DNA from: a virus
Direction: 5' to 3' (one strand)
DNA: 24,535 bases
Virus record (IMG/VR): IMGVR_UViG_3300030389_002517
Coordinates: 1 to 24,535 of that record
The notes beneath the pieces were generated by a model, which saw only the letters and a program-made list of their open reading frames with translations, had not been told where the DNA came from and searched no databases. Made by a program: the position numbers and the translations under genes. This document shows, piece by piece, positions 1 through 5,860 of this stretch; position 1 is the first letter of the stretch; each line of letters starts with the position of its first letter.

Positions 1-493
1 CTTCTTCAAACGTAATAAGAAATGTTGGTATGGTTGTGTATCGTATCGGCTGGGTATCGTTTCCTGGCTGTATCAGCATAACCGCTGTACCGATAGCTAG
101 TTCCAGTAAAAATTCACCCATCGACATATCGAAATCGGACTGCCTCATACAATCAAACATTTTTTCGGTATAGCTATCGAGTATCTGCATGACCTCTATC
201 GCTTTTTCTGGCGGTATACTGTCTCCAGGAACAAGCCGACACCATTCACGCTGGGTTGGAAATATGTTTGCCTGTAGTCGGTTTGCGAATCGTTGTGTGG
301 ACTGGATAGCGGTACTATCGAATATCGCTTGCATTTTATTCTGCCCAGGCGCGTTACTCTCGTAGTACCCATCGTACAAATTTCTCATGGGAAGGGCATA
401 CTTATACGCATCCTCGTAGACAGAACGCCAATGGTCTTTGTGACTTACGGACCTCTCATATTTCTTTTTTAATTCGGTTGGTGATAGTTTCAT
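1..493 (-). CDS. Head-tail connector (portal) protein, 3' end outside window
   Basis: This is the portal, the dodecameric ring at the capsid vertex through which DNA is packaged and ejected. The reading frame starts at ATG 493 and stays open to the left edge, so only about 164 N-terminal residues are visible. It opens MKLSPTELKKKYERSV and continues with DHWRSVYEDAYKYALP, FDSTAIQSTQRFANRLQ and PTQREWCRLVPGD. This is the usual N-terminal pattern of podoviral head-to-tail connectors (T7 gp8-like): an early helix, a conserved DST motif, then an F-x-x-R-L-x-x-x-(I/L)-x-P stretch. AGG lies 7 nt before the ATG. The start overlaps the stop of the upstream 89-residue gene as ATGA, which suggests coupled translation. 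The position downstream of terminase and small virion genes fits a portal. Family assignment is by eye; the missing C-terminus cannot be judged. Confidence 0.88.
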   Translation of the reverse strand, partial: MKLSPTELKKKYERSVSHKDHWRSVYEDAYKYALPMRNLYDGYYESNAPGQNKMQAIFDSTAIQSTQRFANRLQANIFPTQREWCRLVPGDSIPPEKAIEVMQILDSYTEKMFDCMRQSDFDMSMGEFLLELAIGTAVMLIQPGNDTQPIRYTTIPTFLITFEE

Positions 494-759
494 GCTTTAT
501 GCCTATTCGCAAAATTTCTAGCTGCCTCTGGACTGTTAAACCCCCATCCTCTGCCAGCTAATGCGTATCTAGTGGGCGTTCCGTCTTTGTTTTTCATTGG
601 GTGGTTCATGCCAGCCCATCTCGCTGCAAATGAAATACGTCTTGGATCAGTTCCTTTTTTTAATGGGCGCTTGAGGTTTGAGCCTTCTTTTTTTTTAAAA
701 TGTTTTCTGCCAGCCTCGTTCAAACCACCTTTTGGATTTTGAAACCGTTTAGCTACCAT
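490..759 (-). CDS. Small basic conserved phage protein (DUF6321-like)
   Basis: This 89-residue, very basic protein has no membrane segment. Its core reads KGGLNEAGRKHFKKKEGSNLK, then PRRISFAARWAGM and YALAGRGWGF, ending in SPEAARNFANRHKA. I recall this pattern (G-L-N-x-A-G-R, R-R-x-S-F-A-A-R, A-x-x-x-W-G-F, E-A-A-x-x-F-A) from small phage proteins grouped as DUF6321. Their role is unknown, and they usually sit among structural genes. High Lys/Arg content would suit binding of nucleic acid or of an acidic protein, but that is inference. The ATG at 759 overlaps the end of the upstream 56-residue gene by 11 nt. The stop overlaps the portal ATG by 4 nt, so it is probably translated in step with the portal. 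Confidence 0.8.
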   Translation of the reverse strand: MVAKRFQNPKGGLNEAGRKHFKKKEGSNLKRPLKKGTDPRRISFAARWAGMNHPMKNKDGTPTRYALAGRGWGFNSPEAARNFANRHKA

Positions 760-919
760 ACTTCTTTTTCATTTTGCTTTTAGCAGAATTATTCATGGAC
801 ATATCGAGCTTACCGCCAATGGTTTTGGCAAAGTTTTTTGCTTGCTCAATGCCATCTTTTGTGTAGGGAAATGTTTTTTTCTTCATTCCTTGTTTGGTTT
901 TATACATAACTCCAGGCAT
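749..919 (-). CDS. Small Lys-rich phage protein (56 aa)
   Basis: This short reading frame encodes 56 residues, beginning MPGVMYKTKQGMKKKTFPY and continuing YTKDGIEQAKNFAKTIGGK. A Y-T-K-x-G-x-x-x-A-K-x-x-A-K-x-x-G-G-K pattern is common in tiny proteins encoded near portal genes of marine phages; no function is known to me. AAGGAAGG precedes the ATG, with AGGA 7 nt upstream, which is a good ribosome binding site. The start directly follows the stop of the 17-codon frame upstream (TAA-ATG), and its own stop lies 11 nt inside the next gene. That tight packing supports real translation. An amphipathic helix is likely across residues 22-36. Confidence 0.68.
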   Translation of the reverse strand: MPGVMYKTKQGMKKKTFPYTKDGIEQAKNFAKTIGGKLDMSMNNSAKSKMKKKYGS

Positions 920-973
920 TTACTGTCCTTCCTTAGTTTTTTTACGTGGATTGCGTTTATATTTTTTTGCCAT
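920..973 (-). CDS. Possible 17-residue basic micro-ORF
   Basis: The frame encodes MAKKYKRNPRKKTKEGQ, 17 residues of which eight are Lys or Arg. Its ATG shares bases with the upstream stop (TAATG), GGGAG lies 9 nt before it, and its TAA abuts the ATG of the 56-residue gene. It therefore fits exactly into a chain of coupled genes and may simply keep ribosomes moving between its neighbours, or make a tiny basic peptide. At this length coding statistics mean nothing, so the support is position and ribosome binding site only. Confidence 0.45.
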   Translation of the reverse strand: MAKKYKRNPRKKTKEGQ

Positions 974-1290
974 TAGTTACTACTCCCAGCACCTAAGTTT
1001 CGTTTTTTGCGTTGTTCAGCTAGTTGTTTTAGAGTTTCGTTCATATCACGCGGATTTCTGCCAGCGCCCAGACCTCTATCTGGCGCTTCAATGCCAGTAG
1101 CTGGATTATCTCTGTCAGTCATGAATAAAAGATTGTTACCGCCCTTACTTTGTGCGTTGCGTCTACTAGCGATAGACCGTTTCTGGGCATTTTCCTGTTC
1201 TTTTGCTTTTCGCTCTCTTGCTCTAACTGCATCCTGTTCTGCTTTACTAGGTCCACTAGAGCCACCGCCACCACCGAATATACCACCCAT
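973..1290 (-). CDS. Putative small virion-associated protein, Gly-rich N-terminus
   Basis: The protein has 105 residues and opens MGGIFGGGGGSSGPSKAEQD. A charged helical stretch (VRARERKAKEQENAQKRS) follows, then a C-terminal segment with GLGAGRNPRDMNETLKQLAEQ. An MGG-hydrophobic-FGG opening followed by a charged helix is frequent in small structural proteins encoded beside podoviral portals, so a virion role is likely but not proven. The start is chosen at ATG 1290 because it lies one base after the stop of the preceding gene and has a GGAAGGG purine run upstream. Longer in-frame starts at 1341 or 1311 would overlap that gene. Its stop overlaps the next micro-ORF start as TAATG. Confidence 0.72.
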   Translation of the reverse strand: MGGIFGGGGGSSGPSKAEQDAVRARERKAKEQENAQKRSIASRRNAQSKGGNNLLFMTDRDNPATGIEAPDRGLGAGRNPRDMNETLKQLAEQRKKRNLGAGSSN

Positions 1291-1291
1291 G

Positions 1292-1780
1292 TTACTCAAA
1301 CACCCTTCCATAGATAAAATAATCAAGTTTATCAGGCCCAAATTTTTTTAGACGACCTTCATTTGTAAAGTAACATGCTTCTATCCATTTAATCGCTAAC
1401 ACATTCAACGCACATACATAGCACTGATAGCGCCACAATTTCAGTTTGATAGCGGAATACCGTAAAAATCGATGTGTTGTTCTATGAAAATGGAACTTGT
1501 GGTCGTGTAGGTGTGTTGTTGCCACCATAAAAATGTCAGCAACGCCAGTCCATAGAGGATACACACCAACTATCATAATCACCGTATTGCCATACAGGGC
1601 TGTAAAGGTCAGACCATCTATGTGTTTTTCATCTATAAAATTTATCTCAAACGAATTTATCAGTTGTTTATCAATATCTCGCAGACTGGCATTCTGCAAA
1701 TGAGAGGGATTGTAGTATTCAAATCGGTATTTACTGGTATTGAGCCCGATTTGTGTTTGCAGTTCGCTAGCCGTAAACAT
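1292..1780 (-). CDS. T7 gp13-like (GNAT-fold) virion protein
   Basis: This 162-residue protein resembles the T7 gp13 / DUF2833 group, small proteins with an acetyltransferase-like fold needed for assembly of the T7 internal core. Visible similarities are a central strand segment ending in WTGVADIFMVATTH, a basic helical stretch (HRTTHRFLRYSAIKLKL), and a C-terminal run AIKWIEACYFTNEGRLKKFG before a final YFIYGRVFE strand. These match the order of elements in gp13, where an R-F-L-K-x-x-G-(A/F) element precedes the last strands. No clear acetyl-CoA loop (Q/R-x-x-G-x-G/A) is visible, so enzymatic activity is doubtful. ATG 1780 is preferred (AGGA 6 nt upstream) over a GTG at 1810. It overlaps the terminase end by 14 nt. 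Assignment rests on pattern only. Confidence 0.6.
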   Translation of the reverse strand: MFTASELQTQIGLNTSKYRFEYYNPSHLQNASLRDIDKQLINSFEINFIDEKHIDGLTFTALYGNTVIMIVGVYPLWTGVADIFMVATTHLHDHKFHFHRTTHRFLRYSAIKLKLWRYQCYVCALNVLAIKWIEACYFTNEGRLKKFGPDKLDYFIYGRVFE

Positions 1781-3296
1781 TAAAATCCTGTTTGGCGATA
1801 TAAAAACCACGATAATGCGTACCGCGCTTGCCCTTTGTCAAAGAGTGATGCTCTCCACCGCCTAGCAAACAATAGCCTGTAGCATCGCCAATATGTGAGT
1901 GTTCGTTTTTATTGGGTACATCTTTGAATCGCTCATGCCCAGCGCCTACTGCCACACGTTTAAAATGGTATCCACCAGCAAGCGCTTTGCGAATACGCAC
2001 ACATTTTCGGTCTACTAAAAATCCAGGTTTGCCATTTATCAGTCTGCCCATAGGGGCAGCCAGCGCCTCGCGTCTTACTTTGAAATCGTTTGAGGCTGTA
2101 GGTCTGGCAAGTAGCCCATGTGTTCGCAAATGGTCAAATGCGGTTGTCTCATATATCGCATCTCTGGCAACACCAGCTGGGTCACCCCATATGGATAAAT
2201 TAAATTTTGGAAAACGACTTTCGATTTCCTGATTAAGTATGGTTGCAAATCTTTCCAGACCCATCGAAAAGGTAACCAGTTCGTGTAATACATGCCATGT
2301 GCCAGACGGCATACGCTGGGCAAAGGTGGCAGCTGGGGTCAATCCAAAGTCTAATCCGATGTGAAGCATAACATCAGGGTCAGGCTCAAGGTCAGTAGAC
2401 ATAAGATTATCGTCATATTCCGACCATACTGGTTTGCCTTCTTGGACGTAGGTGTAGCGCCCTTGCGCGTAGCAACGTATCCAGTCAAGATTCTTGCCAC
2501 CCAGTAATTGGTCATAGTAACCCTCCACTAAATTATTTAAATTTTCTGCTTTCGGATTTGTTTTCCACCAGCGATTTGCACTAAACACATAGCCTTGTGC
2601 TTCTGGCATATCGTCAGGTATTTCACTTTTATCGCACTCTAATACGCCACCAGGTTGCTTAAAAAACTTCCAAGCAAATTTTCCTGACGGTCGTTCTTTT
2701 TCTGCTAATCGATACCAGTAATGGTCATCATCGGGTGGGTTGGTATCCATAATCACGCCTCGATAGGTCGGACCTCCATCAGCCTTGGTCGGATAGCGCC
2801 CCACTCTGTGTGTCAATCCATCGACAACTGCCTTTGGCAACTCCCTTGCTTCATTGACCCATGCTGCGGTAAGCTCCAAGGATAACAGTTTTCGTTGGTC
2901 TTTAGGCTGGTCAAGCGCTAAAAAAATAACTTCCATATCAATGCCAGCGGCATTTCCGCGACTAGGCAATTTCAAATGATGGGTGATAGGGGGTGACCAG
3001 TGGACATTACCCCAGACATGCTCTGGAAATAACTCAAGCCATGTTTTTAACGTGGTGGTTTTCAACATCGGATAGCTGTTACGGACAATCGCAAACCGCG
3101 AATACTTAATGCCATCTCTGGGAGAGGGCTTTTGCTGAACAGCAATCTTGAATAATTCGGCACAACAGGCATAGGATTTACCACTACCGACAGGCCCCAT
3201 GATACCTTTTACAAAATGTTTATCCTGTAAGAACTTCCAGATAGTAGGGGATTGCTGAAAGTTTAATTTTAATGCTGGGATTTCATTTGTTTCCAT
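1767..3296 (-). CDS. terL: Terminase large subunit
   Basis: TerL is the packaging motor: it hydrolyses ATP to drive DNA through the portal and cuts concatemers. The 509 residues show an N-terminal ATPase domain with Walker A GPVGSGKS (34-41) and a Walker B-like strand ending LTAAWVNE (142-149), where E149 is the likely catalytic carboxylate. The C-terminal RNase H-like nuclease has GLDFG (D316), GDPAG (D372) and GDATGY (D471) as the three metal-binding acids. Length is typical for podoviral TerL. The ATG at 3296 lies 14 nt inside terS with AGG upstream, the standard coupled terS-terL order. All key motifs are intact, so it looks functional. Packaging type (cos, pac or terminal repeats) cannot be told from this alone. 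Confidence 0.95.
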   Translation of the reverse strand: METNEIPALKLNFQQSPTIWKFLQDKHFVKGIMGPVGSGKSYACCAELFKIAVQQKPSPRDGIKYSRFAIVRNSYPMLKTTTLKTWLELFPEHVWGNVHWSPPITHHLKLPSRGNAAGIDMEVIFLALDQPKDQRKLLSLELTAAWVNEARELPKAVVDGLTHRVGRYPTKADGGPTYRGVIMDTNPPDDDHYWYRLAEKERPSGKFAWKFFKQPGGVLECDKSEIPDDMPEAQGYVFSANRWWKTNPKAENLNNLVEGYYDQLLGGKNLDWIRCYAQGRYTYVQEGKPVWSEYDDNLMSTDLEPDPDVMLHIGLDFGLTPAATFAQRMPSGTWHVLHELVTFSMGLERFATILNQEIESRFPKFNLSIWGDPAGVARDAIYETTAFDHLRTHGLLARPTASNDFKVRREALAAPMGRLINGKPGFLVDRKCVRIRKALAGGYHFKRVAVGAGHERFKDVPNKNEHSHIGDATGYCLLGGGEHHSLTKGKRGTHYRGFYIAKQDFNVYG

Positions 3297-3669
3297 CAGG
3301 ACCTACCATTGTTACCTCTACAACACTTGGTTTATCGCTCTCACGTTCACGATCTAAAATACCAGAACCCTTTGCTAGCATCTGAAACACACGCACCTTA
3401 TCCACCATTTCTAAATCCAGACCGCCATTGATAACGCGAATACGTTTTATGGCTGCAAGGGCATGTGCTGGTATCTCGTCTGGTGTCTTGACCGTGACAT
3501 TTCCTTCTTTATCCCAGCTAACAATGTCCGTAATGCTGGCAGAACCGATGCCCATAAGCTCAGAAGCTATCGCCTCACGGTTCTCAAAAATTAAATCTGA
3601 CCCTTTTAGGCGCCTGGATATTTCCCTGACACCACCTAGACCACTTACTTTTGGAACTTTACGCGCCAT
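3283..3669 (-). CDS. terS: Terminase small subunit (probable)
   Basis: The protein has 128 residues and lies directly upstream of terL with a 14-nt overlap, the usual place for the DNA-recognising small subunit. Three regions are visible: an N-terminal helical segment (VREISRRLKGSDLIFENRE), a middle part with alternating strands (VSWDKEGNVTVKTPDEIPAH), and a helix LEMVDKVRVFQMLAKGSGIL. The last resembles the D-K-x-x-x-L-x-x-L-G-K-x-x-G-L/I-L/F element that ends Terminase_2-type small subunits, and a β-rich tail follows. The ATG at 3669 has GGGAG 5 nt upstream and is separated from the previous stop by one base. Identification combines this element with gene order. The N-terminal HTH is not obvious by eye. 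Confidence 0.72.
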   Translation of the reverse strand: MARKVPKVSGLGGVREISRRLKGSDLIFENREAIASELMGIGSASITDIVSWDKEGNVTVKTPDEIPAHALAAIKRIRVINGGLDLEMVDKVRVFQMLAKGSGILDRERESDKPSVVEVTMVGPDGNK

Positions 3670-3670
3670 T

Positions 3671-3898
3671 CTAACTCCCTGTATCCATCGGATGACACTC
3701 TGCTAGCATTCGGTAAAACTGATTATTAATAACTGGTTTCCACATACCCTCATCAATCAAGTACGCGCATTGGTCTTCTGTCATAGCTTGCTGTAATGCT
3801 AGCTGATTGCCTAAATACACCCAGTCAAAACCGTTAAAACCCCACATACTGATAACCAGCACGTAGGCGATTTCGACTGTATGGTGTACCTCAAACAT
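3671..3898 (-). CDS. Hypothetical protein (75 aa)
   Basis: I do not recognise this protein. It has 75 residues with an aromatic, hydrophobic first half (VEIAYVLVISMWGFNGFDWV) and a more polar second half (MTEDQCAYLIDEGMWKPV), ending AECHPMDTGS. The hydrophobic stretch contains a charged residue early and is too short to call a confident membrane segment. It lies in the terminase cluster: its ATG abuts the stop of the preceding gene (TAA-ATG) and its stop is one base before the terS ATG. Consistent spacing on both sides argues that it is translated. A head-assembly or packaging accessory role would fit the place but is not shown by the sequence. Confidence 0.66.
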   Translation of the reverse strand: MFEVHHTVEIAYVLVISMWGFNGFDWVYLGNQLALQQAMTEDQCAYLIDEGMWKPVINNQFYRMLAECHPMDTGS

Positions 3899-4168
3899 TT
3901 ATCTTGGGTATCCTTGCTGATACGGCTGTTGTACTGGCTGTTGCTGTACTTGTTGTTGCTGGTTAGTTTCGTTCTCGAATACATTCAGACGCACCTTCAA
4001 GCTCCCATCATCTTGCAGCTGGGGAAAAGGGGTAGCATTCAACTCAATAGCCGTTACTTTACCTGTTTTATCATCTGTAAAAGCCGTGCCTAGCTTCTGC
4101 CAGAAGTGACCTTTATCTCCATTACTTTTTGTAAATAATATTTTTTGTGATACATTTAGTCTTGACAT
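3899..4168 (-). CDS. Hypothetical protein with Gln-rich tail, first gene of the terminase cluster
   Basis: The protein has 89 residues. The first 66 form a compact β-rich domain (QKILFTKSNGDKGHFWQKLG, then KVTAIELNATPFPQLQDDGS and LKVRLNVFENE). The last 20 or so are low complexity, mostly Gln with Pro and Tyr. Phages often carry small proteins with a W-x-x-(L/I)-G-x-A-(F/W) core followed by an A-x-P strand near replication or packaging genes; their role is unknown to me. It has the strongest ribosome binding site in the area, AGGAGG 6 nt before ATG 4168. A 123-nt non-coding stretch precedes it, so it may be the first gene of its own transcript. Confidence 0.72.
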   Translation of the reverse strand: MSRLNVSQKILFTKSNGDKGHFWQKLGTAFTDDKTGKVTAIELNATPFPQLQDDGSLKVRLNVFENETNQQQQVQQQPVQQPYQQGYPR

Positions 4169-4291
4169 ATTTGCCTCCTGTCAAATTGGAAAATAGTTTT
4201 GTGGTACACACCGCACACCATCACGACCCCCAGGGGGGCAAGGTCGATGTTTTGTTTTGACCCCTGATAATTACAAATCCTAGACGACCGT
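4169..4291 (-). promoter_or_regulatory. Leader region of the terminase cluster with candidate promoter
   Basis: This is the longest non-coding stretch in the left minus-strand block (123 nt), between the initiator stop and the gene at 4168. On the minus strand a -35-like TTTACA (4305-4300, inside the last initiator codons) is separated by 17 nt from a -10-like TAGGAT (4282-4277). The leader then carries a GC-rich dyad (listed separately) and an AGGAGG site before ATG 4168. The -10 matches consensus at only four of six positions, so the promoter is tentative. No tRNA or further gene is visible in it. Confidence 0.4.
4224..4246. repeat. GC-rich dyad in the terminase-cluster leader
   Basis: Arms CGACC (4224-4228) and GGTCG (4242-4246) are inverted repeats enclosing a run of C followed by a run of G (CCCCC-A-GGGGGG). 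The element is strikingly GC-rich compared with its AT-rich surroundings. In RNA it would fold just ahead of the gene at 4168; as DNA it could be an operator. No U-tract follows on either strand, so it is not a classical terminator. Confidence 0.45.
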
Positions 4292-5248
4292 TTAGATTTT
4301 GTAAATCTTAGATATTCGTAGCCCTTTGACTGTATCATTCACTAATTCTTCTACACTCATTTCTGTTACTTCCTTCTTCTCTTTGAAGCTATCCTTATAG
4401 AATGCAAGAGAGAAGGGTGGACGTTTCATTTGTTTCTTATGCCAGCGTAATGAACTGGTGACCTTCTTGTCGAACTGTTGCAATGTTACACCAGCCTCTA
4501 CCATATCGATTGCAATGTTGATTTGTCTCTCATCCCATCGCCAGTTTCCACGACTTTCGAGTATGGTATCGCACTTGTGTGCGTAGCACTCACATAACTT
4601 TATAGCTAAATCTCTACTAGTATTCTTATTAGTTAATGCTAATGAGTTACATACAACTTCATTAGGTTGTGCGCTTATACAACCTGATTGGGTTGTGTGC
4701 TTGTCATTATTTGAAAAGTTATCCACAGGCTCTACCGTGTTGCACTGTGCCACATGGTCAATAGTATTCTGAGCCTCTTCACGTTGTTTATTTTCATCCA
4801 TTGCTAGCTCCATAGAATGCAGTTCGTCTACCGTTATTGCTGGGTCATATACAATGCGATACAGGCTCGTCTTATTCTTCTTGCGTAGTGATGAGCCTTT
4901 ACGCAGTATTTCGACATAGCCGTATTCAACCAGTAGTTTTATGTGTTTGCTGATAGCTTGCTGGGATTTGCCCAGACGTTTCGATAACAGAGCTTGTGAA
5001 GGAAAGCACATACCACTGTAACTGTTTGCGTAGGAACATAGCGCCATCAATATAATGAGTGTTTGAGGTCGTTTGTGTAGCCGTGCATCGTTACAAGCGC
5101 GACTGGGCATAATCGTATAGCCAGACGGTGCTAGTTCCTCGCCAGTCATATGCTCAGTTGGCACGTTTAGTATCTCCTGACGCGCCTGTTTAATACGTTC
5201 TACCCTCTCATTTTTGGGTAGAGAGTTTGTGTTGCTCATATCGTTCAT
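4292..5248 (-). CDS. Winged-helix replication initiator / replisome organiser-like protein
   Basis: This 318-residue protein is probably the phage replication initiator. Residues about 45-115 form a winged helix typical of initiators and HTH_36 proteins: KRPQTLIILMALCSYAN, CFPSQALLSKRLGKSQQAIS, then KHIKLLVEYGYVEIL. A polar linker of about 100 residues follows, then a helical C-terminal part (RWDERQINIAIDMVEAGVTL, then KRPPFSLAFYKDSFKE). This is the lambda O/DnaD-like design: a DNA-binding N-terminus, a linker, and a C-terminal domain that recruits a helicase or loader. The linker-coding DNA carries two iteron-like repeats and a DnaA box (separate entries), as the lambda origin lies inside O. 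ATG 5248 was chosen; ATG 5239 and TTG 5257 are alternatives. It overlaps the DnaA-domain gene by 41 nt. The C-terminal assignment is inference. Confidence 0.72.
   Translation of the reverse strand: MNDMSNTNSLPKNERVERIKQARQEILNVPTEHMTGEELAPSGYTIMPSRACNDARLHKRPQTLIILMALCSYANSYSGMCFPSQALLSKRLGKSQQAISKHIKLLVEYGYVEILRKGSSLRKKNKTSLYRIVYDPAITVDELHSMELAMDENKQREEAQNTIDHVAQCNTVEPVDNFSNNDKHTTQSGCISAQPNEVVCNSLALTNKNTSRDLAIKLCECYAHKCDTILESRGNWRWDERQINIAIDMVEAGVTLQQFDKKVTSSLRWHKKQMKRPPFSLAFYKDSFKEKKEVTEMSVEELVNDTVKGLRISKIYKI
4653..4704. repeat. Two abutting 26-bp direct repeats (iteron-like) inside the initiator gene
   Basis: Unit 1 is 4653-4678 and unit 2 is 4679-4704, directly joined. They match at 21 of 26 positions, sharing ACAAC at the start, ATT and GGTTGTG in the middle, and GCTT near the end. 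Each unit contains an inverted pair, ACAAC/GTTGT in unit 1 and ACAACC/GGTTGT in unit 2. Because 26 is not a multiple of three, the two copies are read in different codon frames. The repeat is therefore kept at the DNA level and not as a peptide repeat. They fall in the initiator's linker-coding region (about codons 182-199). Likely binding sites for the initiator, by analogy with lambda ori. Confidence 0.65.
4719..4727 (+). promoter_or_regulatory. Consensus DnaA box
   Basis: TTATCCACA, an exact match to the high-affinity bacterial DnaA box, lies 14 nt after the second 26-bp repeat. The intervening sequence (CATTATTTGAAAAG) is AT-rich, which would suit duplex opening. I noticed no other exact copy in the window. 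It is coding sequence of the initiator gene, whose 3' neighbour in the map encodes a DnaA DNA-binding domain, so it may bind host DnaA, the phage protein, or both. Confidence 0.6.
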
Positions 5249-5537
5249 GTCGTGCAATGATACTCTGTATTCTCTCTTCTACTTTTATCAGCATGTTACG
5301 TACTTTATCGGTCAGCTTTTTAGCCTGGTAATACATGATGGTTGTGTGGTCACGTTGTAGAAACCGTCCAAGTTCTGGATAGCTCGATGTAGTATGACGC
5401 AATGCAATCAATACAAACACATGACGCGCATCTGCCTTCTTGTTACCATTATGTGTCCGTGGCTTCTGAATAAGCTGGTTTAAAGTAACTCCAGTGATTT
5501 CGTGTACGCATTCCACAATGTCTGCCAAGGTAATCAC
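5208..5537 (-). CDS. Stand-alone DnaA domain IV (DNA-binding domain) protein
   Basis: From GTG 5537 the product has 109 residues and matches the C-terminal DNA-binding domain of DnaA almost end to end. It has an opening helix ITLADIVECVHEITGVTL, a basic loop (QLIQKPRTHNGNKKADARH), a helix HVFVLIALRHTTSSYPELGR, and the signature LQRDHTTIMYYQAKKL. The last corresponds to the G-R-D-H-T-T-V helix-turn-helix of DnaA that reads DnaA boxes. No AAA+ domain or Walker motifs are present, so it cannot itself open DNA. The frame extends upstream to 5696, but that part lies inside the DUF1064 gene. GTG 5537 sits just after that gene's stop and begins exactly at the domain; GTG 5573 (GGTGGA upstream) is a second choice. 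It precedes the initiator gene and probably serves replication or titrates DnaA sites. Confidence 0.82.
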   Translation of the reverse strand: MITLADIVECVHEITGVTLNQLIQKPRTHNGNKKADARHVFVLIALRHTTSSYPELGRFLQRDHTTIMYYQAKKLTDKVRNMLIKVEERIQSIIARHERYEQHKLSTQK

Positions 5538-5539
5538 TT

Positions 5540-5860
5540 CTAGATTTCCGTAATCACCAACCCTACGTAACACGCTTCCACCAGTTTCTTTTTCAATCGA
5601 TAGACAGATGTCTTGTAGCCTTTGACGTCTTCCACAACAATCGCACTGCCATTCGGTGTCAATTTTGTATATTTGAAATCCGCGATGTAATTGCATATGT
5701 GTCTCCCACCAATACTTATGTCAAACTTGGGCTGTAATTCCAGCCGTTCTATCTCTCCAGCACTCTGCAAGGCCCTCAATTCTACGTACCGTTTTGCTTC
5801 TTTTTTGCTGGCAAAGGAAACCCCATCGATTTCGGTTCGTTTAGCTCTGTACTTTGTCAT
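5540..5860 (-). CDS. DUF1064-type PD-(D/E)XK nuclease
   Basis: This 106-residue protein matches the DUF1064 phage family over its length. It opens MTKYRAKRTEIDGVSFASKK, then EAKRYVELRALQSAGEI, ELQPKFDI, YIADFKY, VVEDVKGYKT and YRLKKKLVEA. The fold is predicted to be a PD-(D/E)XK nuclease. The candidate catalytic residues are all present: E21 in SKKEA, D61 in ADF, and E77/D78 with K80 in EDVKG. Such proteins are thought to cut branched or structured DNA during phage replication and recombination, but I know of no firm substrate. It overlaps the methyltransferase end by 20 nt and lies between it and the DnaA-domain gene. A restriction partner for the methylase is conceivable but less likely, since DUF1064 genes are usually found without one. 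Confidence 0.82.
   Translation of the reverse strand: MTKYRAKRTEIDGVSFASKKEAKRYVELRALQSAGEIERLELQPKFDISIGGRHICNYIADFKYTKLTPNGSAIVVEDVKGYKTSVYRLKKKLVEACYVGLVITEI

Noticed and set aside
1781-1810. GTG start of the gp13-like protein at 1810
   Set aside because: ATG 1780 has AGGA 6 nt upstream and shortens the overlap with the terminase gene.
4156-4338. A 60-codon minus-strand frame across the gap before the terminase cluster
   Set aside because: It overlaps the end of the initiator and the start of the next gene, has no ribosome binding site, and its composition is not protein-like. The gap is better read as a leader.
5538-5696. Upstream extension of the DnaA-domain frame to 5696
   Set aside because: It lies inside the DUF1064 gene in another frame, has no DnaA-like content, and later GTG starts fit the domain.
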